Of a stretch of 64,000 bases of DNA, positions 44,728 through 53,977 are shown in pieces. Positions within the stretch are counted from its first letter, which is position 1. Each line of letters begins with the position of its first letter. The notes under the pieces were generated by a model. It saw only the letters and a program-made list of their open reading frames with translations. It was not told the DNA's origin and did no database searches. The position numbers and the translations under genes were made by a program. The stretch is from DTKY01 sp037440765 (GTDB lineage Bacteria; Acidobacteriota; Terriglobia; Bryobacterales; Bryobacteraceae), in the NCBI GenBank assembly GCA_037440765.1, contig JBBITL010000018.1:1-64000 (forward strand), in the 5' to 3' direction.

Positions 44728-46524
44728 ATGAACTCACCCGAGAGTGGGGACCGGACTGAGCGGATCGAGATATCCGGAATCCAACTAGCCTGGGACCTCC
44801 AGCGCGGCGTCTGCACGTTCAATGGAATGCCTGTGGCCATGATGTGGCTGGACAGCACGCTGCGCGCCGCCGTCCAGGCCCTGCAGGCCATGGTAGGGAC
44901 TCCGCGTCTTCTGCTGGCGCTCCAGGGCGAAGGCCGCCTGAGCGTGGACGACAGCTGGAAAGTGATTTCTCAGTACCCCGATTTCCGCCAGGGCTTCATG
45001 GCCGTCGCCAACCTAGCGGCTGTGGCCGGGTGGGGGCGCTGGGAACTGGTCCGGTACGATCCCGGGAACCGTGAATGCCGGTTCCGCGCCACTGATACAT
45101 GGGAGGGGCTATCCCAGCGGTCGATGGGAGCGTGCTGGGGGAGCGCCCTGCTGGCGGGGATGCTCGCAGGTTACTGCTCGAAGCACTTCGGAGTCAAATG
45201 CTGGGCGGACCAGACCGCCTTCATCGCTGACGGCGCCGAGTACGACGAGTTCCTGGTGCGGCCGTCTTCGCCGGAGATCGAGACGGAACTGGAGAACGTG
45301 ATGGCGGCCCATGACGCCGCTCACGCGGACATGGCCGTGGCGCTCGCCCGTCTTCGCAAGGAGTTCGCCGAGCGCCAGAGGACGGAGGAAGCGCTGCGCC
45401 AGGCTAATCAGCAGCTTCAACTGCTGGCGGCCAACCTGCACGAGGCTGTGCTGGCCTACGACATGGACCGGCGGCTCGTTTTCGCGAATTCCGCGGTCGA
45501 GAAACTCACCGGCTACTCCATCGAGGACCTGCGCCGGGAGCACTTCATCTGTTGGATCAGCCCGGTGGACCAGGAACGGATGCTGGCCTACTGGGACAAG
45601 CTGTTTCAGGGCGAGTCCTACGCCGAGGTCGAGTACAGGCTCGTCACGCGCCAGGGGGAGAAGAAGTGGGTCGCCGCCTCCTGGGGTCCGCTGCTGGATG
45701 GGTCGGGGCGGCAGGTCGGCGTGCAGGGCAGCGAGCGCGACATCACCGACCGCAAGCGTGTGGAAGCCGAACGGGCCCGGCTTTTGGAGCGGCTGCGGCA
45801 GAGCCAGAAGCTGGAAAGCCTGGGCAGGCTCGCCGGGGGCGTCGCCCACGATTTCAATAACTGGCTGACGGTAATCAACGGGTTCAGCCGGATGCTGCTG
45901 GACCAGGTCGGCCAGAACGATCCGCTCAGGGACAAGCTCGAGCAGATACACACGTCGGGCGAGAGGGCGGCGGAACTGACCCGCCAACTCCTCGCATTCA
46001 GCAGCAGACAGGTAGTCGAGCCGAAGCCCGTGAGCCTCAACCGGCTGATCGACGAGTCTCGGGGTATGCTCGGGCAGCTTGCCGGGGGGGCGATAGAGAT
46101 TGGCGCCGAGTTGAGCGCGGCGCCGGATGAGGTAATGGCGGACCCGGGACGACTGCATCAGGTCCTGATGAATCTTGTGGCCAACGCCAGGGACGCGATG
46201 CCCGCCGGAGGGAGGCTGGAGATCTCCACGGCGACGGCCGAACTCGACGCGGAGGCCGCCTCCGTCGCCCGGGTCTCCCCCGGTCCATTCGTCGTGCTCA
46301 CGGTCTCCGACTCTGGAGCCGGAATGAGCGAAGAGGTTCGGGCCAGGATCTTCGAGCCGTTCTTCACCACCAAGGGCCAGGGGAAAGGCACCGGACTGGG
46401 CCTTGCCACCGTCTACGGGATTGTCCGGCAGGCCGGGGGCTGGGTGGAAGTCAGGAGCGCGCCAGGAGCCGGCACGACTTTCAGAATCGGGCTCCCGCCG
46501 AGGGTGGCGCCGGGACCTTGCTGA
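44728..46524 (+). CDS. V4R-PAS sensor histidine kinase
   Basis: This 598-residue cytoplasmic kinase starts with a 4-vinyl-reductase (V4R)-like sensor (about 85-180, WGRWELVRYD, LLAGMLAGYCSKHFGVKCWA, AEYDEFLVRP), which in relatives binds small hydrophobic ligands. A coiled linker (about 190-235) and a PAS domain (about 236-355, ANSAVEKLTGYSIEDLRREH) follow. The H-box is LAGGVAHDFNNWLTVI with phospho-histidine 374. The ATPase domain has NLVANARDAMPAGG, DSGAGMSEEV and GTGLGLATVYGIV. There is no receiver and no membrane segment, and no response regulator is nearby. GGAGG precedes the ATG. The ligand is unknown. Confidence 0.9.
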   Translation: MNSPESGDRTERIEISGIQLAWDLQRGVCTFNGMPVAMMWLDSTLRAAVQALQAMVGTPRLLLALQGEGRLSVDDSWKVISQYPDFRQGFMAVANLAAVAGWGRWELVRYDPGNRECRFRATDTWEGLSQRSMGACWGSALLAGMLAGYCSKHFGVKCWADQTAFIADGAEYDEFLVRPSSPEIETELENVMAAHDAAHADMAVALARLRKEFAERQRTEEALRQANQQLQLLAANLHEAVLAYDMDRRLVFANSAVEKLTGYSIEDLRREHFICWISPVDQERMLAYWDKLFQGESYAEVEYRLVTRQGEKKWVAASWGPLLDGSGRQVGVQGSERDITDRKRVEAERARLLERLRQSQKLESLGRLAGGVAHDFNNWLTVINGFSRMLLDQVGQNDPLRDKLEQIHTSGERAAELTRQLLAFSSRQVVEPKPVSLNRLIDESRGMLGQLAGGAIEIGAELSAAPDEVMADPGRLHQVLMNLVANARDAMPAGGRLEISTATAELDAEAASVARVSPGPFVVLTVSDSGAGMSEEVRARIFEPFFTTKGQGKGTGLGLATVYGIVRQAGGWVEVRSAPGAGTTFRIGLPPRVAPGPC

Positions 46525-46562
46525 GGGGCTTGCGGACGGCGGCGCGCTTCGCAGCGAACTGC

Positions 46563-48011
46563 TTATCCGGCGCCATCCGGATGCCTGAGCGTGTCCAGCA
46601 CCAGCACCTTGGTGCTGCACGGGACGCCTATGGGGTGCGCCGCCACGACAACCACGCGGTCCCCATCGGCGGCCATCCCGGCCATCCGGCACTCGGCGAG
46701 GCACAACGTCACGGCTTCGGTCAGGTTGGCTGGCTCCGGCGTCCGGCGGGACACCACACCGTAATAGAGAGCGCAACGGCGAACCGTTACCGGGTCGTGC
46801 GAGAGGGCCAGGACCGGGCTGTTGAGCCGGCTCTTGGACAGCATGCGGGCGCCGAAGCCGGACGCCGTGTACACAATCACGGCCTTGATGTCCTGCATCT
46901 CCTCCATGCGCCGGACCGAGGCGGCCAGTGCGGCCGCCGGCGCCGGGTCGGCTGCGGGCGGCTGCGCCGAGCCCCCGTACTCGTGCATGTACTCCTCCGA
47001 GGCCCGGACGATGCGCACCATCGCCGCCACGGCCTCCACGGGGTGACGGCCGACGGCGGACTCCCCGGATAGCATCACCGCGTCGGCCCGGTCGAAGACG
47101 GCGTTGGCGACGTCGGAGACCTCGGCCCGCGTCGGGCGGGGGCTCTGGATCATGCTCTCGAGCATCTCGGTGGCGATGATGCAGCACTTGCCCGCCGCCT
47201 CGCACTTCCGTGCGATCAGCTTCTGCGCCAGGGGGACCCTGGCGTAGTCCAGCTCAACGCCCAGATCCCCGCGCGCCACCATGGCGGCGTCGGAGGCGTC
47301 GATGATGGCGTCGATGGCGTCGAGCGCTTCGGGCTTCTCGATCTTGCTGATGATGTGGGCGCTCGATCCGCGTTCGGCCAGCAGGGCCCGCAGTCCGGCA
47401 ACGTCGGCCGCTGAGCGCACGAAGGAGAGGGCCACGTAGTCGAAGCTCCGCCGGGCAATCCAGTCGATGTCCTGCCGGTCCTTCTCGGTGAGCGCGGGGA
47501 TCGACAGCGCGGTCTGGGGCAGATTGACTCCGGCCCCGCTTGCCAGCCGCCCGCCCACCAGCACCCGGCAGGTGAAGCTCTCCGGCGCCCGGCTGCTGAG
47601 GACTTCTAGGACCAGGCGGCCGTCGCCTATCAGGATCCGCTGCCCCGGGCGCGCGGAATCCACCAGTTCGGGCAGCGTCGTGGAGATTTGCCCGGCGTCG
47701 CCATCGGCGGGCTGCCGCAGGATGCTGATCTCCCGGTCCGGCTCCAGGTCTACGCTCCCGCCGCGGATCAGGCCTACGCGGATTTTCGGGCCGCAAAGGT
47801 CCGCGCACACCGCGACCGGCCTGCCAGCCTTCCGCTCCTCTTCTCTGACCTCGTCGAGGTAGGCGTCCCACTGCCGCCGGTCGCCGTGAGAGAGGTTGAT
47901 GCGGAACACGTCCACGCCCGCCGCCAGTAGTCCGGCGACGCAAGGCGCGCTGGCCGGGCCCAGCGTGGCGATGATCTTGGTGCTCTTGCGCAAGCGCCTC
48001 TCCCCGATCAT
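46563..48011 (-). CDS. pyk: Pyruvate kinase
   Basis: This 482-residue enzyme transfers phosphate from phosphoenolpyruvate to ADP in glycolysis. Motifs are KIIATLGPAS, FRINLSHGD, DLCGPKIRVG, the catalytic lysine in IISKIEKPEALDAIDAII, MVARGDLGVEL, ATEMLESMIQSPRPTRAEV (glutamate where most have glutamine) and ADAVMLSGESAVG. The C-terminal regulatory-type domain is present. Length is normal. The gene converges on the V4R kinase across a 38-bp gap. Confidence 0.95.
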   Translation of the reverse strand: MIGERRLRKSTKIIATLGPASAPCVAGLLAAGVDVFRINLSHGDRRQWDAYLDEVREEERKAGRPVAVCADLCGPKIRVGLIRGGSVDLEPDREISILRQPADGDAGQISTTLPELVDSARPGQRILIGDGRLVLEVLSSRAPESFTCRVLVGGRLASGAGVNLPQTALSIPALTEKDRQDIDWIARRSFDYVALSFVRSAADVAGLRALLAERGSSAHIISKIEKPEALDAIDAIIDASDAAMVARGDLGVELDYARVPLAQKLIARKCEAAGKCCIIATEMLESMIQSPRPTRAEVSDVANAVFDRADAVMLSGESAVGRHPVEAVAAMVRIVRASEEYMHEYGGSAQPPAADPAPAAALAASVRRMEEMQDIKAVIVYTASGFGARMLSKSRLNSPVLALSHDPVTVRRCALYYGVVSRRTPEPANLTEAVTLCLAECRMAGMAADGDRVVVVAAHPIGVPCSTKVLVLDTLRHPDGAG

Positions 48012-48086
48012 GATACCGCGGCAGATGCGGCGCAGAGCCGCGCGGCAGCCCGCCCGTGAGGAGCTGGGCGGGGGCGGAGACGGACG

Positions 48087-48854
48087 CTACTTTTTCGCCG
48101 GCGGCGCCGAACGAGTCCGGCGCAAGGAGATCTCAGCCGCGATCACTGAGTGCATGGCGGCCAGCCGCACGGCCTTGGGCGTGTCCGGCCGGCTCAGGAT
48201 GTCGTAGAGCGCCATGGCCCTGGCCCGCTCCCCGGCGGCCAGCAGTCCCTCGGCGCAGTTCAGGCAGGCGTCGGCGACCGCAGGCCTCAATTCGCCTTTG
48301 GCCCTGGCCAGCGCATCCTGAAGCGGCTTGGCCGCCGCGGTGCTCCCGATCCGGCCCAGCGCCGCGGCGGCGGCCTTGGCCACCGCCGCGTCCGCCCCCG
48401 ACATCAGCTTCGCGAGTTGGTCGACCGCCTTGGCGTCCTTGCGTTCCCCGATCGAGTTGATCACGCCCACCAGTGTCTTGCCCTTCGTCTTGACGAGCGC
48501 GCCGCGCAGAGCCTCGTCCGCCGAGGCGTCCGGCATAGGCTCCAGCGCGAAGCGGGCGTAGTGCGAGAATTGCTCGTTGGCGAGCAATGCGGCCAGGGCC
48601 GGGACCGCTTCCCTGGAGCCCACCTGCGCCAGCTTCTTGCAGGCGACACTGATCTGGAAAGGGGTTGACTTCGGGTCCTTCAGGATCTGAACGAGTCGCG
48701 CCTCTGATAGTGGGAAAACCTTGTCCGCGTCAAGCTCCGGCGGGATTGGAGGCCGTTGCATGCCGCCAAACCCGCCGCCGCGTCCTCCACGGCCGGGTTC
48801 CGGGGGCGCGCCAGGCGGCTGTACGGGGGGCTTCATCTGTCCGGGTTCTTGCAT
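48087..48854 (-). CDS. HEAT-repeat protein with Gly/Pro-rich N-terminus
   Basis: This 255-residue protein begins with about 40 Pro/Gly-rich residues (PPVQPPGAPPEPGRGGRGGG), followed by HEAT-like helical repeats (about 55-245). Examples are REAVPALAALLANEQFSHYA, DAKAVDQLAKLMSGADAAVA and GSTAAAKPLQDALARAKGEL. There is no signal peptide from ATG 48854, which has GGAG upstream. The frame continues through the Gfo/Idh gene, but that part is a shadow. It follows the Gfo/Idh gene by 20 bp. HEAT repeats mediate protein contacts; the partner is unknown. Confidence 0.75.
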   Translation of the reverse strand: MQEPGQMKPPVQPPGAPPEPGRGGRGGGFGGMQRPPIPPELDADKVFPLSEARLVQILKDPKSTPFQISVACKKLAQVGSREAVPALAALLANEQFSHYARFALEPMPDASADEALRGALVKTKGKTLVGVINSIGERKDAKAVDQLAKLMSGADAAVAKAAAAALGRIGSTAAAKPLQDALARAKGELRPAVADACLNCAEGLLAAGERARAMALYDILSRPDTPKAVRLAAMHSVIAAEISLRRTRSAPPAKK

Positions 48855-48874
48855 CGTCGTCGTCTCCTCTCCTC

Positions 48875-50128
48875 TTATATCCGCCACGGCTCCCGCATGG
48901 CGCGCGTGCGCATGCGGTTGGCCTCTGCGTCGCCCACGAACTCCTCGCTGGCCGGGTCCCACGCCAGCTTCCGCCCGAGCTGGGCGGAGATCTGCGCCGC
49001 GTGGCATGTGATGTGCGTGTTGCATGTGGCAACGTGATTGGCGCTGGTCATCGACCTGGATTTCACGCAGTCCAGGAACTCCTGAAGGTGGTAAGCCAGC
49101 GCGAGGTTCGCCGGCCGGAAGGGGTGCAGCTCGCCCTTCAGGTTGTCGGACACCTCCACCTTCCCGCTGTCGCCCGTCTCGACCCATCCGTCGGACCCCT
49201 CGAACCGCACGCTGCATGAGCCCAGGCCCATCCACGGTCTGGTGCCATGGTCGCCTCCCTGGTTGCGGATGACGAGCCTGACGCCGCTGGCATACTGGCA
49301 CAGGACGTAGTGGGGCTCGGCGGGGCTGTCCTTGCAGTAAGGAACGTATTCGACGGCCTGGGTGTGGTCCGCCCTGGCGGCCCACTGGCACAGGTCCACG
49401 GTGCGGGTGCCCCACTCCAGGATCGCGCCGCCGTGGAAGTCGAAGTAGGTGGCCCAGGAGGCGCCCCCGCGCGTGTAGTTGGAGTTGTAGGGCCGCATCG
49501 GACAGGGCCCCAGCCAGCGGTCCCAGTCCAGGACCTGCCGGTCCGGTTCAGGCTCGGCGGGCAGCCAGCTATGGGTGGTGATGGCAGACTGGCCGGCGAT
49601 GGTCTGGGCGTGCATGGTCTGCAACCTGCCCAGCTTGCCGCTGCGGGCCAGTTCCACTGCGAACATGAAGTTCTGGCCGTTGCGACGCTGGCAGCCTGCC
49701 TGGTAGATGCGGCCGTAGCGCGCGAAAGTGTCGCGCAGCGCCTGGTCCTGCGCGATGGTGGAGCCACAGGGCTTCTCGCAGTAGACATCCATTCCCGCCT
49801 TGGCGGCGTAGATCGAGAGCAGGGCGTGCCAGCGCTCCCCGGCCGCGATCAGCAGCGCGTCAATGTCGTCCCGGGCCAGCAGTTCCTCGTACTCGCGGTA
49901 CATCCTGGCGTCCTGGTTGCCGTACCGCTTGTCGATCATGCTCTTGACCACCTCGCGGCGGTCGTTTCTGACGTCGCACACGGCCACCATCTGCACCTCG
50001 GGATAGCTGAGCAGGGCCTGCATGTCGCCCCCGCCGCGCCCGCCAATGCCGAGGCCCGCCATCACGATCTTGTCGCTGGGCGCGACCGCTCCCACCCGCT
50101 GGCCCAGCACGCGGCTGGGCACTATCAT
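48875..50128 (-). CDS. Gfo/Idh/MocA oxidoreductase lacking its export signal
   Basis: This 417-residue protein has the NAD(P)-binding start VMAGLGIGGRGGGDM, the conserved DVYCEKPCGSTI, and the C-terminal Gfo/Idh domain (SNYTRGGASWATYFDFHGGA, WGTRTVDLCQW, DWDRWLGPCPMRPYN). It oxidises a sugar or cyclitol. Secreted relatives start with a Tat signal followed by AAPxIVPSxVLG; here the frame starts at that point (MIVPSRVLGQRVG). The codons before the ATG still read SPAAAP, but the twin-arginine region is replaced by TonB-receptor sequence. The ATG overlaps the stop of that broken receptor. It therefore probably stays in the cytoplasm or is not functional. Confidence 0.85.
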   Translation of the reverse strand: MIVPSRVLGQRVGAVAPSDKIVMAGLGIGGRGGGDMQALLSYPEVQMVAVCDVRNDRREVVKSMIDKRYGNQDARMYREYEELLARDDIDALLIAAGERWHALLSIYAAKAGMDVYCEKPCGSTIAQDQALRDTFARYGRIYQAGCQRRNGQNFMFAVELARSGKLGRLQTMHAQTIAGQSAITTHSWLPAEPEPDRQVLDWDRWLGPCPMRPYNSNYTRGGASWATYFDFHGGAILEWGTRTVDLCQWAARADHTQAVEYVPYCKDSPAEPHYVLCQYASGVRLVIRNQGGDHGTRPWMGLGSCSVRFEGSDGWVETGDSGKVEVSDNLKGELHPFRPANLALAYHLQEFLDCVKSRSMTSANHVATCNTHITCHAAQISAQLGRKLAWDPASEEFVGDAEANRMRTRAMREPWRI

Positions 50129-52867
50129 GGGGGCCGCCGCCGGGGAACATAGGGGAAATTGTCGTAGTTCATGGCCTTGGACCAGGTCCAGTTGCCGCCG
50201 ATCTGGAGGCCGCCCCGCACCCGGCGGTTCAATTGCAGCTGCATGGAGTGGTAGTTGGTGCTCCCGTCAAAGCTCTGGTAGACAACGGCCTGGTAGCCGC
50301 GGAGCGGCCGGAGGAAGTTGTCCTGCATCAGCGTGCAGGGAGCCGCCAGGGGTAGCGGGCTGGCCGGCAGCGCCGTGGTCGGATCGCAGGAGGAAAGCTG
50401 GCGCTTGGTTCCGTAAGGCGCGGTGTTGACATCGATTGTCCGGCGCTGGTGACGGCCCCCGGTGCCGACGCAGGCAAGGTCCAGGAAGACGCCGAAACCC
50501 AGGTTCCGCTGGATGCCCAGGCTCCAGTTGTAGGTCGAGGGCAGAACCGGCGTCCGCTGGGTGGATACCGTGACGGTCGGCCCCAGGACTGCGGCCAGAG
50601 AGCCGGAAAACAGGGTGGTCACGCTGCTGTTGTAATAGAAGAGGTTGTTCTGCAAGGGTGAGATCTGGGCCGTGTTGAGGATGACGTCATCTCCGCCGCT
50701 GCGGTCGAACGTCATGCCGAAGCCTCCGCGTACGGCTGTGGTGCCGTTGCCGAAAACGTCGTAGGCGAAGCCGAACCGTGGTCCCACTCCGACGGGCGGC
50801 CTGTTCAGCAAGTGCTGCTCATAGACCTCAGTGGCCTGGTAGAACGTGCCGCTGCCCGGCCTCCCAGGTCCAGCGTCACCCGCCGGTTGACCCTCCAGTT
50901 GTCCTGGGCGAACCATTCCAACTGGCGATAACGGCCGAAGCTCCGGATGCGGTTGTCCGATTCCTGACAGCTCTGGAAGATCCCCATCAGAGCGTTGGAG
51001 AAGCCGTAGTTGCTGTCCAGAGGGTTGGTGGTCTGCGCCACGGGAGTGAAGTTGAAGGCGCCCGAGAACACCGACTCGCGTGGCGCGTTGCGAATAGCGA
51101 ATTCGCCGTACAGGCCGAACTTCAGGTTGTGCGTGCTCCGCACCCATGACAGGTTGTTGGTGAAGTTGTAGATGATGTTGCGCGCCCGGAATGGAAACCG
51201 CTGGTCGGCATTGAAGGTGGGGCTCGCCCCGGGCACGCCGTAGGTGACGGCGGGGACGTAGTTCTCAGGATTTATCCGCGGGTTGATCTGCGGCAGATTC
51301 AGCCCCAGCTTCACGCGGTCGTTCCTGTCCAGTTCCCGCTGCTCCAGATAAAGGTATTGCCGGGTGGAGTTGAACCCGAAGGTTGACTCATTGACCAGCG
51401 ACGGCGCGAACGTGTGAATCACCGTCGCCATGCTTCCGATAGCCTGGATCGCGTATTCCGCCCCGGTCTGGGGCCAGGTGTTGCTGGCCGAGACGGACCC
51501 GGTGCCCCGCACGCTGCGGGCGCTTTGAAAGCTGCGGCTGAACCGGGCGTAGGCGATGGTCCGCGGCTCCACGTTCCAGTCCAGCCGCAAAGTGTCGGTA
51601 TCCCTCGGGCTCTGGTCTTTGAAAGTTTCCGACCAGTTGTAGCGGAATTGGGAATCGAGCGCCCCCGCCTCGCATTCGGCCTGACTCGGATAGTTGCAGC
51701 GCGGCAGCATCTGCAACATCTTGCGCATGGCCGGGTCGAACAGCGACTGCGGCACCTGGTTGCCGGGGAAGGGGACGTTCGTCCCGGCACGGTGGTCGTT
51801 AATCGTGATAGCCCGGTTATTGGTGTCGCGTATCCTGCTGAAGTCGCCGTTCAACTCCGCTTGTGTCGGGACTTTCAGTTGAGCCGTAGCGGCGGGCGGG
51901 ATCTGTTTCAGCCATTCCTGGGCCCAGAAGAAGAAGAGCCTCTCGCGGCTTCGATTGAAGCCGGTTCCGGGAATGAACAGAGGACCGCCGATGGTGTATC
52001 CGGGATTGTGAAAGCGATAGACGGCGCGCCTGGCCGTGCCATCCGGCTTGAGCCTGGTCCGCAGGGCGTTGTCGAACCAAGGGTTGGCATTGAACCACTC
52101 ATTGCGCTCGTACAGATAGGCAGTGCCGCTCAATTTCCTGGTGCCGGCCCGGGTGACCACGCTTACCATTCCGCCGGCCCGGGCGCCGTACTCGGCCTGG
52201 TAAGTGGCCAGCGCGACCTTGACTTCCCCTATGGTGTCCATGTTCGGCGAAAGAGCCCCCTGGTTGCCGCCCGTGCCTTGCGAGCCTGTGTCCGCGTTGG
52301 TGACGCAGTCCAGGGTGACAATGAGCTGTCCTCCTACGCCGCCGCTGATGGTCGTGCCCACCACTCCCGGCAGCACCCGCAGGGCGCTCAGGAAGGCGTT
52401 GCTTCCCGTGCGGTCCGCCGTGAGCGGGAGATCCGCGATCTGAGACTGGCTGACCGTCGCGATGCGCTCGCTGCTGTGTGTTTGCAGGCGCACCATCTCC
52501 GCCTCCACGGAGACGCGGGTGCTAAGGTCGCCCAGTTCCAGCCGGATCTGGCCCAAGGCCGGACGCTCGTTGGAGCTAAGCCGGATGTCTTTCAGCTCGT
52601 ATGTCTTGAAGCCCTGGCTTGCCACGTTTAGCTCATAAGTGCCGGCCACCAGCTCCGTGAAAACGAACCACCCCGACGTGTCGGTGGAGACCTGTCGCGT
52701 CTGTCCGGTCAGCGCATTGCGGACCTGGACCGGCGCTCCCACGATGATGGCCCGCCCGGATCCGCGACGTATCCGGACAGCTGGCCCGTCAAGCCCTGGC
52801 TGAACGCCGTTGGAACACCGGCCATCAAGAAGGCGAGAACCCCCGCCACCACTCTTGAGCTCCCCAT
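50125..52867 (-). pseudogene. Broken Oar-like TonB-dependent receptor
   Basis: The gene starts at ATG 52867 with a signal peptide (VLAFLMAGVPTAFSQ) and GLTGQLSGYVADPGG, then shifts frame near 52760 (GGCGGG run) into AIIVGAPVQVRNALTGQTRQ. The plug and barrel continue to VTLDLGG, where a second break near 50870 joins GSGTFYQATEVYEQH in another frame. Compared with the receptor at 60534, about 60 residues are missing between TLDLGLRF and PRFGFAYDVFGNG. The reading ends at FPYVPRRRPP, some 200 residues short of the barrel end and its terminal aromatic. So there are two frame breaks and a lost C-terminus. It is not functional. Confidence 0.86.
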
Positions 52868-52903
52868 CTCATTCCTTCGTCCCTCTGCTGCCGTCCGGCA
52901 GCG

Positions 52904-53815
52904 CTACAGCCGCTTCAGCCAGATGTCTCTGAAGGAGACCTTCAGGCTGGCGCCCTCGATTTGCAGGCCGATCAGCCCTTTGTCATGACGCTTGCTGTTG
53001 TCGTCGTCGATGGTGACGCTGATCAGCCGGCCGTTCAGAATGTGCAGGTACGTCCTGCCGCGAACCACGATGTGATACTGATTCCAGTCGCCCGGCTTGA
53101 AGCTCGCCTTCAGTTCGTCCGCGGTGGCGATGGTCGCGGCCAGAACGTTGGGTTGCCCCTCCCTCAGGACCACGACTTGGCCCGGGCGGGTCGTGATCCC
53201 GCGCTCGCCGGGCTGCCTGCCGCCCTCGAACAACTGGCCGGCCATGCTGCCGGCCATGTCGAAATCGGCCTGCGGCCCGAACAGATTCCACTTGCTGTAG
53301 GTGGCGACCGGCATGGGTCCGCCGCCCGGTCCGCGGCCCCCGGCAGGCTGTGCGGGGGAGCCGCCTCCGCCGGGCGCCCCCGCCGCCGGGCCACCCCGCC
53401 CGGCGCCGAAGCTCGCGCTCGGCAGGACGTTGCGGCTGCGGTATTGAACACCGCTGTTGCCGCCCTGCCCCTCGATCTTGATCTCCAGCTTCAGCTCGAA
53501 GTCGGCCGGCACTCCGCCACGCCAGATGAGAAAGGTCGTGCCAGCCGGGTTCTCGGGGGTTGACTCCGCCACAATGACGCCATTCTCCACCCGCCAAATC
53601 TCCCTGGCGCCGTCCCAGCCTTCGAGCGATTTGCCGTCGAAGATCTGCTCGAACCCGGTGCGGTCGGCGAAATTCAACGTCAGCGGTGCACCGCCGGGAC
53701 CGCCCCGTCCCATCCCACCCGTGGCCGGCGCCGGCGGCTGCTGGCCTGCCGCAACCTGCATGGCAGCCGCCAGCACGGCCGCCTTCATCAGGAAACAGAG
53801 GTTATGTTTGCGCAT
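52904..53815 (-). CDS. Secreted DUF1080 (3-keto-glycoside hydrolase-type) protein
   Basis: This 303-residue protein has a signal peptide (LMKAAVLAAAMQVAAG) and a DUF1080 domain: FEQIFDGKSLEGWDGAREIW, VIVAESTPENPAGTTFLIW, ELKLEIKIEGQGGNSGVQYR, GLIGLQIEGASLKVSFRDIW. An insertion of about 45 Gly/Pro/Ala-rich residues (around 135-170) splits the domain between GVQYRSRNV and ATYSKWNLF. DUF1080 enzymes of this kind cleave 3-keto-glycosides made by Gfo/Idh oxidoreductases, and such genes flank it. It lies 36 bp before the broken TonB receptor in the same direction. Confidence 0.87.
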   Translation of the reverse strand: MRKHNLCFLMKAAVLAAAMQVAAGQQPPAPATGGMGRGGPGGAPLTLNFADRTGFEQIFDGKSLEGWDGAREIWRVENGVIVAESTPENPAGTTFLIWRGGVPADFELKLEIKIEGQGGNSGVQYRSRNVLPSASFGAGRGGPAAGAPGGGGSPAQPAGGRGPGGGPMPVATYSKWNLFGPQADFDMAGSMAGQLFEGGRQPGERGITTRPGQVVVLREGQPNVLAATIATADELKASFKPGDWNQYHIVVRGRTYLHILNGRLISVTIDDDNSKRHDKGLIGLQIEGASLKVSFRDIWLKRL

Positions 53816-53977
53816 AGTGCTGTATGCGCCATGGTAAGCAGAAGCGCCCCCGGCTACAATAGCCGTACGGTAGCCCGGGCGCCGGCCGGCACAACCTGAA
53901 GCGCGCCAACACGATGAAGGCCCCGGAGCGGTGAGTTGGCCGGAGGTGTCGCTACGGTATCGGGCAGGAGCGGCGTT

